From Desulfobacterales bacterium (GTDB lineage: Bacteria > Desulfobacterota > Desulfobacteria > Desulfobacterales > JAHEIW01), in contig JAQYWI010000002.1 of assembly GCA_030145015.1 (NCBI GenBank), forward strand, positions 1 to 64,000: a DNA stretch of 64,000 bases, read 5' to 3'. This document shows, piece after piece, positions 1 to 8,916 of the stretch. A program made the translations under genes and the position numbers. Below the pieces are notes generated by a model. The model worked only from the letters and a program-made list of their open reading frames with translations, searched no databases and was not told the origin of the DNA. Position 1 is the stretch's first letter. Each line of letters starts with the position of its first letter.

Positions 1-33
1 CCGTTTTTCACCCAGAGTTAGCAGTCGTTTGGT

Positions 34-882
34 TTATTCAACTTTGTAGGTCACCGTAATCATCCAGGAGGCATAATCCGCATAGGATTTTTTGAGTGCC
101 AGGACCACTCTTTCTTTGAATGTTTCTTCGATGATATTTATTTGTCCCGGCCAAAGCTTGAACTTGATACGCAGATAACGCCATGGACCATCCTTGACAG
201 CCTTGATCCCGAAAATTTCCGGCATGGCCAGAATGATAGATTTGTGTTGGTCGTACATGCCCTTGGCAATTGCCTGAATCGCTTGCAATATCTCCTTTTC
301 ATCGATCTCCTGAGGCAATTGAATGTCGACGTAGGCACGAATGCAGCCGCCGCGAAACTGGCTAATGGTAGCAATATTTCTGTTGGGGATTAAAATCCGC
401 TGACCGTGCAAGTTAATCAGCACGGTGAATCTAAGTCCGATGCTATCGACCTTGCCGATTTCATCGCCCAGTTTAACCATTTCCCCGATAGTGAGTGCAT
501 CCGAAAAAATCAGCGTGAGACCAATCACCAGATCCTGCACAAATCCTTGCAGACCAAAACCGACAGCCAATCCGATGACCGTTGCGCTGGCAAAATAAGT
601 CGTCAGTGAAATTTTAAATTCGCGCAGAATCATACCGACGGCCACGAAATAAATGGTAAACGTCACAGCACTGACCAAGATGGTAATGATGGTGGCAAGC
701 TTGGGATATCTCCGAGTCAGGATCTCTTGTGATGTCTCATTACTGTCTACCTTCATCGTCAACAGATATTGGCTGAACCGGCGGATGGTCTTGACGGTAA
801 AAATTGTGGCCACAGCCAAAACGATAACGAGAAGAATTCTCAAAACCGGGTTCAGGTGGGTTAAGATATCTACCAGCTTCAT
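34..882 (-). CDS. MscS-family mechanosensitive ion channel
   Basis: Small-conductance mechanosensitive channel of the inner membrane, expected to release ions and osmolytes on hypo-osmotic shock. The 282-residue product has three hydrophobic segments (about 13-33, 62-84, 92-125). The third is the Gly/Ala-rich pore helix (AVGFGLQGFVQDLVIG at about 106-121), followed by the MscS beta domain with an IPN motif (IPNRN, residues 165-169) and a C-terminal alpha/beta region. Length equals the E. coli MscS class. The ATG at 882 is followed by a plausible N-terminus; no strong ribosome site is seen. It lies 180 bp downstream of the CorA-like gene on the same strand. Family assignment is firm; the gating stimulus is inferred from the family. 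Confidence 0.93.
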   Translation of the reverse strand: MKLVDILTHLNPVLRILLVIVLAVATIFTVKTIRRFSQYLLTMKVDSNETSQEILTRRYPKLATIITILVSAVTFTIYFVAVGMILREFKISLTTYFASATVIGLAVGFGLQGFVQDLVIGLTLIFSDALTIGEMVKLGDEIGKVDSIGLRFTVLINLHGQRILIPNRNIATISQFRGGCIRAYVDIQLPQEIDEKEILQAIQAIAKGMYDQHKSIILAMPEIFGIKAVKDGPWRYLRIKFKLWPGQINIIEETFKERVVLALKKSYADYASWMITVTYKVE

Positions 883-1062
883 TTTTTTATTTCCAATTCA
901 ATCGATTCAACGAATAAATTTAAAAGGTTAGGATTTGAGTTGTTCAATGCCTAATATTTCTAAAGTATAACCGGACGGTTCTGCTCGTAGTTGATGCTGA
1001 CCGCCAACTGCCACAGGTAAGAAATCTCAGGATTCTTTGAGCAAGCTATTCTATCGAATGTA

Positions 1063-2127
1063 TCAGAACCACTTCTTTTTTCTGAAAAATATTAACATTA
1101 CAGCTGCGACGGCAAGTATTGCGCCCCAAAAAAAGAAGTAGCTGTATTTAAATTTGAGTTCGGGTAAATATTCAAAATTGGTGCCATAAATGCCAGCAAT
1201 AAATGTGAGCGGAATAAATATGGCCGCAAAAATCGTCAATACTTTCATTATATCGTTCATTCGATTGCTGACGACTGAATTGTACAAGTCCAATTGATCC
1301 GAAAGCATATCCCGGTAGGTATCGATAGCCTCCACAGCCTGGGTAATCAGATCCTGCAGGTCTTTTAAAAAGGGAACCGTCTGATCATTGATGAGTTCTG
1401 AATCCAATTTGGAGAGCTGTATGACGGCTTCCCGGGCCGGTCTAACGGACTTTCTTAAAAAATTCATTTCACGTTTAAATGCATTAATCTTTTCCATCAC
1501 CGCCGGCTCGGCTTTTTCCAAAACTTCTTCTTCAATATCTTCAATTTGCTCGCCCAATCTTTCAATGATGAAAATATAATTGTCAACCACGGTATCCAGT
1601 AAAGCATATGCCAGATAATCTATACCCGATGCCCTGATTCTTCCTTTTTGTTTTCTGATCCGCTCCCGAACCGGTTCAAATACGTCTCCCGGTTGCTCCT
1701 GAAAGGTCAGCAGAAATGTATCGCCCGACACCATGCTCAATTGTTCGGAGATAATCATTTGTTTTTCCTTGTCATAACGAAGCATTTTTACAACAAGGAA
1801 GAGACAATTATCAAATTCCTCAAGTTTGGGGCGCTGTCCGGTATTTAGAATGTCTTCCATTAACAGCGGGTGCAGATCGAACGTACTCGCAATATCTTTC
1901 ATCAATGCAAGATCATGGAGCCCGTCTACATTTATCCAGGTAACCGTGTTTGTGCGTTTGAATTCTGCTCCTGCGGCAATATCTTTTAACTCGTCTTCCT
2001 TTAATTGAGCCCCATCATAATCGATGACACGAATTCGAATATTTTCTACCTTTTTATTTCCGATGAAAACCAAAGAACCCGGAGCCAGGCCTTTAATTTC
2101 TTCGCGTTTCTTGAAAAATCTCGCCAT
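1063..2127 (-). CDS. corA: CorA-family divalent cation transporter with GTN instead of GMN
   Basis: 354-residue member of the CorA/2-TM-GxN family, normally a homopentameric Mg2+/Co2+ channel. The soluble alpha/beta N-terminal domain, long helical stalk and two C-terminal membrane helices (about 292-312 and 328-348) are all present, and the basic tail FFRKKKWF is typical. The signature loop reads YGTNFEYLPEL: the Met of the family-defining GMN is Thr316 (codon complementary to 1180-1182). GMN forms the pore-mouth ion-binding ring, and Met substitutions in studied CorA proteins disrupt Mg2+ transport, so substrate may differ. The ATG at 2127 has a purine-rich AGGAGG-like site just upstream. 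The ORF is otherwise intact, so this looks like a functional variant rather than decay. Confidence 0.93.
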   Translation of the reverse strand: MARFFKKREEIKGLAPGSLVFIGNKKVENIRIRVIDYDGAQLKEDELKDIAAGAEFKRTNTVTWINVDGLHDLALMKDIASTFDLHPLLMEDILNTGQRPKLEEFDNCLFLVVKMLRYDKEKQMIISEQLSMVSGDTFLLTFQEQPGDVFEPVRERIRKQKGRIRASGIDYLAYALLDTVVDNYIFIIERLGEQIEDIEEEVLEKAEPAVMEKINAFKREMNFLRKSVRPAREAVIQLSKLDSELINDQTVPFLKDLQDLITQAVEAIDTYRDMLSDQLDLYNSVVSNRMNDIMKVLTIFAAIFIPLTFIAGIYGTNFEYLPELKFKYSYFFFWGAILAVAAVMLIFFRKKKWF

Positions 2128-2245
2128 GATGTTACCTCCTCATAAAAATAATTCGGCAATTGAATGATAAAACGTCAAATGCTTAAAAAAATTCCCGCTT
2201 CACCACTTTGGTTTTAAAACCTGTTTTGCGCTCAACTGAAGGAGA

Positions 2246-2830
2246 TCATCGCCTTTCTGAGATAAATTTTGTCGACCGTCTGCGGCGACGGTAAAAATGG
2301 AAAATCCAGATCAATACACCCACAATTGCGACACTACCCATAATATAAATCTCGTATGATTTGACCTTGCCGATAAAAACTTCCAGGGCATGACCGAAAA
2401 GGTAGCCGCCGGACCCGACGGCTACCGCCCAGACCAGCGCGCCGGCGGCATTGAGCAATATAAACTTTTTGATGGATACGGGGCTCATTCCGATGACAAA
2501 GGGGGCAACCGTGCGCAGCCCGTAAAGAAACCGAAAGGATAGGATCATCGGTGTTTGAAATCGGTTCAGCATCTTGTGAACTTTTTCCGCTTTCGCCTTC
2601 CAGGCCGGGCGCCTGGACAGAACCGCCTGACTGTGTTTGCGTCCCAGATAAAAAAAAAGCTGATCGCCGCAAAGACTGCCCAGAAAAGCGGCCAAAATCA
2701 CCCAGGTCAGTACCAGATACCCTTGGTGGGCTGCCAGGCCTGCCAGTACTAAAATGGTTTCTCCTTCCAAGAATGTACCGATTAAAATCGCGGCATATCC
2801 GTAATTTTCAATAATACTTTGCAGATCCAT
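2246..2830 (-). CDS. DedA-family membrane protein
   Basis: 194-residue DedA/SNARE-associated (VTT domain) inner-membrane protein. It shows the family's F/Y-x-G-x-x-x-E motif near the start (GTFLEGET), the G-x-x-x-G-D-x-x-x-F-x-x-G-R region (GSLCGDQLFFYLGRKHS) and R-F-x-x-G-x-R-T/x-x-P (RFLYGLRTVAPFVIG), then two C-terminal hydrophobic helices and a basic tail (YRRRRRS). DedA proteins are linked to undecaprenyl-phosphate or phospholipid recycling and membrane homeostasis; which lipid this one handles cannot be read from sequence. Its ATG (2830) lies 48 bp downstream of the kup stop, so co-transcription with kup is likely. Confidence 0.92.
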   Translation of the reverse strand: MDLQSIIENYGYAAILIGTFLEGETILVLAGLAAHQGYLVLTWVILAAFLGSLCGDQLFFYLGRKHSQAVLSRRPAWKAKAEKVHKMLNRFQTPMILSFRFLYGLRTVAPFVIGMSPVSIKKFILLNAAGALVWAVAVGSGGYLFGHALEVFIGKVKSYEIYIMGSVAIVGVLIWIFHFYRRRRRSTKFISERR

Positions 2831-2878
2831 TTTCAGTTTACCCCCGCACCTCTGCTTTCGCCTGCCTGCAGCTGACGT

Positions 2879-4807
2879 TCACAGTTGCAGCTGGACACCG
2901 ACTTCGATGATCCGGTCCCGCGGTATGCCGAAAAACGATGCGGCATCCATTGAATTACGCGATACAAAAATAAAAAGGTTGGAACGCCAGCGGCCCATTA
3001 CCGGATCCGGGCCTATGGACAGCTTCTCACGCCCCAAATAATAGCTTGCTTGTTCCAGTTTAAAGTTCAGTCCCTGTTCATGTGCAAGTGTTAAAATCGT
3101 ATCTATTTTCGGTTCCTCCATGAAACCATGATGGGCGATAATTTGAAAGAAACCCCCGCCCAATTTTTCGGTTTTTACTTTGTCAAAATTAGGCACCCGC
3201 GGGACGTTTTCAGTTTTAAAGTGCAGGATGGCGACATCGGAATGAATAATTTTATTGTGTTTCAAATTTTGCACGAGCGTTGACGGGATCACGTCGGGAT
3301 TTCCGGTCAGGAATACGGCCTGGCCATTGACTCTCTGCGGCGGATTTTCATCCAGACTTTTTTCAAACACATCAAATGACGGCGTAAGCGTTTTAATTTG
3401 ATCTGCCAGTATCCTGCGGCCCTGCTCCCAGGTCAGCATCAACGTAAAGAAAAATGCACCGATCGCAAGCGGAAACCATGCGCCGTGAAAAATTTTGCTG
3501 ATATTGGCGCTGAAAAAGGGGATATCCACCAGAAAAAAGATGCCCGCCAGCGTGCCGGCCGTCAGCCGATGCCATCCCCACCTTTTGCGTGCAACAACAT
3601 AAAACAGCGTTGTTGTGACCAGCATGGTCGAGGTGACGGCTACGCCGTAAGCAGCCGCCAGCTTGCTGGACGATTGGAAACCGAGGACCAGACCGATGGT
3701 ACATATCATCAGCAGCCAGTTTACCGGTCCGACATAAATCTGGCCGATATGCGAGGCCGAAGTGTGGGTGACCCTGAGCCTGGGGAGGTAGCCCAGTTGG
3801 ATAGCCTGCCGCGTAAGTGAAAAAGAACCGGTGATGACTGCCTGGGACGCAATGATGGTGGCCAGCGTAGCTAACACAACCATCGGGATCATCGCCCAGG
3901 AGGGCACCAGTGCGTAAAATGGATGATGGGCCTCTTCCGGCCGGGTCAGCAGCAGTGCGCCCTGGCCGAAATAATTCAAAACCAGCGTCGGAAGTACTAA
4001 GACGATCCAGGTCAAGCGGATGGGGCGTCTACCGAAATGCCCCATGTCGGCATAAAGTGCTTCTGCGCCTGTGACCACCAGAAAGACGGCGCCCAAAACG
4101 ACAAAGCCGTGAAATTTGTTGATCAAAAGAAATTTAATGCCGTACCAGGGGAGAAGCGCTACGAGAACCAGGGGAGAGCGCACAATCTGAATAAAACCCA
4201 ATACGGCAAGGACACTGAACCATACGAAGATCACCGGTCCAAAAAGCCCTCCGACTCTGGCAGTCCCGCGTTTCTGTATCATAAAGAGGACGCCCAAAAT
4301 TATGATCGTAACGGGAATCACATAGGGCTTGAAGAAAGGGGTTATGATTCTGATGCCTTCGACCGCACTGAGCACCGAAATCGCCGGGGTGATCATTCCG
4401 TCCCCGTAAAGCAGGCAGGCTGCAAACAGACCGATGGAAACAAGCGTCAAACGGGAATTTTTCACCTGCCCTCTTTCTGATTTGATCAGCGCTGTGAGTG
4501 CCATGACGCCGCCTTCCCCCTGGTTGTCCGCCCTGAGGACGAATATCAGGTACTTCAAGGTTACAATCATTACCAGGGACCAGAACATCAATGAAAGAAC
4601 ACCCAGCACGTTGGCAGGACTCACGGCAATGCCATATTCTCCGTGAAAACACTCCCGGATGGCGTAAAGCGGGCTTGTGCCAATATCGCCGAACACGACG
4701 CCAAGCGCTGCAAGCGATAATTTTAAAAGCCGCCGATCAGATGCATCCTTCTTAGAAACTTGTCTATCAGTCAGATCGTTTTGGACGCTTTTTGATGGGT
4801 CCATCAT
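2879..4807 (-). CDS. kup: KUP-family low-affinity potassium transporter
   Basis: K+ uptake permease of the KUP/HAK/KT family. About 642 residues with twelve hydrophobic segments over the first 440 residues and a hydrophilic cytosolic C-terminal domain. Diagnostic stretches are GVVFGDIGTSPLYAIRE near the N-terminus, DNQGEGGVMAL, and LYGDGMITPAISVLSAVEG. I start at the ATG at 4807, preceded by GGAAG at good spacing, rather than an in-frame TTG four codons earlier. With the MscS, CorA and DedA genes it forms an ion-homeostasis group on one strand. The upstream ABC gene cluster is degraded; kup itself is full length with no lesion. Confidence 0.95.
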   Translation of the reverse strand: MMDPSKSVQNDLTDRQVSKKDASDRRLLKLSLAALGVVFGDIGTSPLYAIRECFHGEYGIAVSPANVLGVLSLMFWSLVMIVTLKYLIFVLRADNQGEGGVMALTALIKSERGQVKNSRLTLVSIGLFAACLLYGDGMITPAISVLSAVEGIRIITPFFKPYVIPVTIIILGVLFMIQKRGTARVGGLFGPVIFVWFSVLAVLGFIQIVRSPLVLVALLPWYGIKFLLINKFHGFVVLGAVFLVVTGAEALYADMGHFGRRPIRLTWIVLVLPTLVLNYFGQGALLLTRPEEAHHPFYALVPSWAMIPMVVLATLATIIASQAVITGSFSLTRQAIQLGYLPRLRVTHTSASHIGQIYVGPVNWLLMICTIGLVLGFQSSSKLAAAYGVAVTSTMLVTTTLFYVVARKRWGWHRLTAGTLAGIFFLVDIPFFSANISKIFHGAWFPLAIGAFFFTLMLTWEQGRRILADQIKTLTPSFDVFEKSLDENPPQRVNGQAVFLTGNPDVIPSTLVQNLKHNKIIHSDVAILHFKTENVPRVPNFDKVKTEKLGGGFFQIIAHHGFMEEPKIDTILTLAHEQGLNFKLEQASYYLGREKLSIGPDPVMGRWRSNLFIFVSRNSMDAASFFGIPRDRIIEVGVQLQL

Positions 4808-4853
4808 GTTTTCTTCCAATAATGGTTCCCTTTCCCGAAAAAATATAACTTTG

Positions 4854-5925
4854 CTAATCCAGACGTTTCCGAAAGCGATTCACCGCCAGCGGAAAAACAA
4901 TCCCCCCTAAAATAGCCAGGCCCAAAAACTGAGGCCAAAGCGCGTTCAGTCCTGTTCCCTTGAGGAAAATTCCCCTGACGATTACCAGAAAGTACTGCAA
5001 TGGATTCAAATAGGTGAACCATTGAACCAGCGTCGGCATGTTGGCAATGGGGAACACAAAACCGCTTAACATAAAAAAGGGCAGAATGAAAAAGAAATTC
5101 GTCATCATGGCCTGCTGCTGCGTTTTGGAAACCGTGGAAATAAAAAGCCCGATGCCCAGCGTGCTCATCAGGAAAATAAAGGTGGCACCGAGCAATAAGA
5201 ATGCATTGCCGACCATCGGGATTTTAAACCACAAGATGGCAAAGGCGATCACCAGCACCATTTGCGCCTGGGAAATGATAATAAACGGAATGGTTTTTCC
5301 CAGAATCAGCTCAAAGGGTTTTAGGGGCGTCACGATGAGCTGTTCCATGGTGCCGGATTCCCTTTCGCGCACAATCGCCATGGAGGTGAACAGCAAAGAG
5401 AGGAGCATGACCAAAAACGCAACAATCCCCGGCACATAAAAATACTGGCTGTCCAGGTTCGGATTATACCAGGTGCGTATTCGAGCATCGATTTATCCAT
5501 AATCGATCCGTTTGGCATAAAGCTCCCTGATAAGCCGGGTATTGAAGCTGTCCAGAACCGACATGGTGTAAGAAATCCTGATTGAAGCCATGTTGCTCAT
5601 GCTGCCGTCGGCCAGTATCTGGATTTCAGCAGTCTGCCTTTTGCGGATTTGTGAACTGAAATCCGGCGGAATGATAACGCCCAAATCGATCTTCCGCTGA
5701 AGCAACAGGTGCTCAAGGTCTGCGGAACGATTCAAATAACGGGTGACCCTGAACGCTTTGTTGCCGTCGATGGTATCGATGAGCCGGCGGCTTTCGGGCG
5801 TACGGGATTGATCGATGAGCCCCACCCGAATGTCACGGACATCGGTGGTCACCACATAACCGAAAACAATCAGCTGAACCACCGGCGCAATGATCAGCAA
5901 TGGCCTTTACATTTCTCGTATTCAC
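4854..5925 (-). pseudogene. Broken ABC-2 type efflux permease (YbhR/YhhJ-like)
   Basis: Remnant of a permease of the HlyD-ATPase-permease drug efflux type. Reading starts at a GTG (5925) overlapping the upstream ATPase stop. It gives NTRNVKAI, then loses roughly 15-20 codons and changes frame before APVVQLIVFGYVVTTDVRDI, so the first membrane helix is damaged. In this second frame a TAA at 5493-5495 interrupts ELYAKRIDYG and IDARIRTWYNPNLDSQ, which are in the same frame on both sides. The rest (RERESGTMEQLIVTPL, membrane helices, C-terminus) is intact. At least two independent lesions make a functional product unlikely. The second permease that such operons usually carry is absent. Confidence 0.85.
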
Positions 5926-6675
5926 GGGGTCCTCCGCGCCATCAACTTGACAAAGGCAGCGTTTAAGTCCGCATCCGGCTGATCCGGCAATACCGTGCGG
6001 ATAATTTCATGCGGCGGGCCGCTGGCGACAATTTTGCCTTCGTTGATCATGACCACCCGGTTGCAATGCCGGGTCTCGTCCATATAAAACAGTAACGCCC
6101 TCTGAGGTGAGCTGCTTGATGAATTCCCAAAAATGCCGGCGGGTAATTGGATCCACACCGGAGGGGGGTTCATCCAGGAACAGTAATTTCGGCTGGTGCA
6201 AAAGGGCGCAGCCCAATGCCAGGCGCTGGCGCCATCCCGGCGGCAGCTCACGGGTCAGACGGTTTCGCACGTTGGTCAAGCGGGTAATCTTCAGGACTTC
6301 TTGCGTGCGCTCTTTCCAGAAACGCGAAGGGACATCGTATATGCCCAGATAAAACCGGATGTTTTCAAAAGGGGTCATGTCCAGATATAAAGAAAACTTC
6401 TGGGACATGTAACCGATGGCCTGTTTGATGTCCTCAGTCTGGGTGAAAATATCATATCCGGCCACGTGGCCACTGCCGGCGCCGGGGGAGATGATGCCGC
6501 AGAGCATGCGAATGGTGGTGGATTTGCCGGCCCCGTTGGGCCCCAGGAATCCGAATATTTCTCCGGTTCGCACGGAAAATGAAATCCGATCAACAGCCAC
6601 AAATTGACCGAATCGTTTTTCCAGATCTAAAACATTTAGCGCTTCAGGATCCAAAACCGTCCTCAGCAATGGCAT
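5922..6675 (-). pseudogene. Broken ABC transporter ATPase, second copy
   Basis: ABC nucleotide-binding domain with Walker A GPNGAGKST and Walker B LLFLDEPP. The signature motif is degraded to LPPGWRQRLA (family LSGGW/Q), and DEPTSGVDP has become DEPPSGVDP. Near 6090 the reading frame breaks: TSEGVTVL is followed in another frame by YMDETRHCNRVVMINEG, with the expected TTH residues missing, consistent with a deletion of about a dozen bases. It overlaps the preceding ATPase remnant and, by 4 nt, the permease remnant, preserving the original operon packing. Non-functional by inference. Confidence 0.85.
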
Positions 6676-7447
6676 TATCTGTCGCCTGGATCCGGTGAAT
6701 TATGGCTTCTTCGAGATCCGCAAAATCGGCCTGGATTTCATGAGGCGCTGCAATGGCAAGAATGTGCGCGTTGTGCATCAGGATCAGCTGATCACATTTT
6801 TCACCTTCATCCAGATAGGCGGTGGAAACGAGTATGGTCATCCCGTTTCGCTTCATTTCAACCAGAATATCCCAAAATTCCTGCCGCGATACCGGATCGA
6901 AGCCGTTGGTGGGTTCATCCAGGATCAGTGCTTTGGGTTGGTGCACAAGCACACAGGCCAATCCCAGTTTTTGTTTCATCCCGCCCGACAGATCGCCGGC
7001 TTTGCGATCTACAAAAGGCAACAGGTTGGAAAACCCGGGGTAATATTCCCTTCGACGTGTGCGCTCGGTCCCGGTAATGCGCTATATATCCATAAAAAAA
7101 TCAAGATTTTCTGCGACCGTCAAATCTTGATACAGGCCAAAGCGTTGCGGCATATAGCCGATGACTTCCTTCACTTTGGATTTCTGGCGTGTGACGTCCA
7201 AGCCGTCCACAAAAATATTTCCGGATGCCGTTCCTACCATAGTGGCAATCATTCTGAGCAGGGTGGTTTTACCGGCACCGTCTGATCCCACCCGTCCGTT
7301 GATCGCTCCAACTTTGATCTCGAATGTGACAGCGGAAACAGCATTTAAGGAACCAAAGTTCTTGGATACATCATCCACCTTGATAAATGGCAGATGGTGG
7401 CTGTGCGCAGAGGGATCGGCAGCTGTCTGATTATTTAAACCATGCAT
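6644..7447 (-). pseudogene. Broken ABC transporter ATPase, first copy
   Basis: First ATPase of the decayed efflux operon. From the ATG at 7447 it encodes the nucleotide-binding domain (FIKVDDVSKNF; Walker A GSDGAGKTT with Ser for the usual Pro). An in-frame TAG at 7082-7084 then replaces what should be a residue in FFMDI-x-RITGTERTRR. The frame continues unchanged into DLSGGMKQKLGLA, LILDEPTNGFDP and the D/H-loop region to 6644. The family-typical FGLVGPDG is altered to INGRVGSDG. A single nonsense codon could be a recent mutation or a sequencing error, but with the neighbouring lesions it fits decay of the whole cluster. Confidence 0.85.
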
Positions 7448-7849
7448 CGGCAGGCATTCCGGATTTGAGTTCGAGTTTGCGATGGATTCTTTTCGGTATC
7501 CTTCTTTGAAAAGTTCGTATGCTTTCTGGGCACGTTCATACGCTTTTAAGGCTGTTTCATATTTCAGATCGGCTACATCCTTATCCTTTTCGGCAATGAT
7601 CTTTCTCTCGAAAAGCCGGTCAAATCGGATTTTGTCCTTGTGCGCCTCTTCCAGGGCAAACTGCGTCTGTTCATAAGCATAACGGGCCTGCTCCACTTCC
7701 TGGATGCGATAACCCGCTTCGAGTTCGGCAAGTTGGAATTGCAGCGCCTCGACCGAAGCTTCCACTCTTTCGATTTCTGCCGGAAGTATTTTGCGATTGA
7801 GCTCCAGAAGGGTTTCCAGTTGCCTTAAGTTTTCCCCGGCACGCATCAA
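7448..7849 (-). pseudogene. HlyD-type membrane fusion protein remnant
   Basis: About 134 codons that match only the central coiled-coil hairpin of a periplasmic adaptor (long Glu/Lys/Ala heptads, e.g. RFDRLFERKIIAEKDKD and YERAQKAYELFKEGYRKE). The N-terminal membrane anchor and first lipoyl half are missing. The second lipoyl half and beta-barrel, normally about 150 residues, are also missing: the frame runs directly into the ATPase coding sequence, as expected after an internal deletion. It would have linked the inner-membrane ABC exporter to an outer-membrane TolC-type channel. The frame stays open for some 20 codons upstream of 7849 but no start was identified. Confidence 0.75.
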
Positions 7850-7995
7850 ATCTGCCGTTTCTTCAATTCCACCTCCAGTCAGATGAAGAAAAGTTTTATA
7901 GCATTTTTATTCAGTGACATTCAAGCTGGAATAAACCTTAAAAATAAGATACAAATTCCGCGAAAGATTAATTCCAGATCATTTTCAGGATCTCT

Positions 7996-8916
7996 ATGAT
8001 CGCATATCGACAACAAAAGATAAAAAAGAATCTCATCATCAGGGCTCAGATCATCCAGACCATTCGCCGCTTCTTTATTGGCAATGGTTACCTTGAAATC
8101 GAAACCCCGATCCGCATACCGGCTCCGGCACCCGAGGCCCATATCGAAGCGGTCGAATCCGGCGATTGGTTTTTGCAAACCTCTCCGGAACTTTGCATGA
8201 AGCGGCTGCTGGCGGCAGGTTTCCCCCGTATATTTCAGATTTGCAAATGCTTCCGTCATGGCGAGCGCGGGCGGCTTCATCTGCCGGAAATGACCATGCT
8301 GGAATGGTATCGAATTGACACCAATTATGAGGATATCATGGATGAATGTGAGGCCTTAATCGCGTCCGTCGCCCGCAAAATCGGTTCGGAAGATATCCTG
8401 ACCTATCAGGGTAAGGAGATCGAGCTCACCCCGCCCTGGCCCCGAATATCGGTTAGCGATGCATTTAAAAAATTTGGACCCATCTCGGTGGAAAAAGCGC
8501 TGGATCAAGATCGATTTGACGACATTATGGTCACAGAAATTGAACCCAACCTGGGACAAATCCAACCGGTTTTTCTATACGACTATCCCGCTTCGCGTGG
8601 CGCCTTGGCACGATTGAAACCGGAAGATTCCCGCTATGCTGAACGTTTCGAACTCTATATCGGCGGACTCGAAATATGCAACGCCTTCAGCGAACTTGCC
8701 GATCCGGTTGAACAACGCGAGCGGTTTGAGCGCGAACAAGATCATCGCCGGGAGTCCGGCAAATCGGTTTATCCGATGCCCGATAAATTTCTCAGGGCTC
8801 TCGCTGACTTGCCCGAAGCTGCCGGCAATGCGCTGGGAATTGATCGATTGGTGATGCTCTTTGCCGACTCAAAACAAATTGATGAGATCGTCGCCTTTAC
8901 ACCCGAGGAACTTTGA
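7996..8916 (+). CDS. epmA: EF-P beta-lysylation ligase EpmA (GenX/PoxA)
   Basis: 306-residue class II lysyl-tRNA-synthetase paralogue without an anticodon-binding domain, as expected for EpmA, which attaches (R)-beta-lysine to elongation factor P. Class II motifs are seen: motif 1 around FLEIETPI (YLEIETPIRIPAPAPE), motif 2 FRHGERGRLHLPEMTMLEWY, and motif 3 GIDRLVML near the C-terminus (GNALGIDRL). The catalytic core is full length. The ATG at 7996 has CAGGA upstream. The stop overlaps the start of the downstream permease, implying translational coupling. Neither efp nor epmB (the lysine 2,3-aminomutase partner) is in this window. Confidence 0.92.
   Translation: MIAYRQQKIKKNLIIRAQIIQTIRRFFIGNGYLEIETPIRIPAPAPEAHIEAVESGDWFLQTSPELCMKRLLAAGFPRIFQICKCFRHGERGRLHLPEMTMLEWYRIDTNYEDIMDECEALIASVARKIGSEDILTYQGKEIELTPPWPRISVSDAFKKFGPISVEKALDQDRFDDIMVTEIEPNLGQIQPVFLYDYPASRGALARLKPEDSRYAERFELYIGGLEICNAFSELADPVEQRERFEREQDHRRESGKSVYPMPDKFLRALADLPEAAGNALGIDRLVMLFADSKQIDEIVAFTPEEL

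Noticed and set aside
7082..7084. In-frame TAG (and TAA at 5493) read as recoded or read-through codons
   Set aside because: The same operon has frameshifts, an internal deletion and eroded motifs, so mutation explains the stops; other genes in the window end normally at TAG and TAA.
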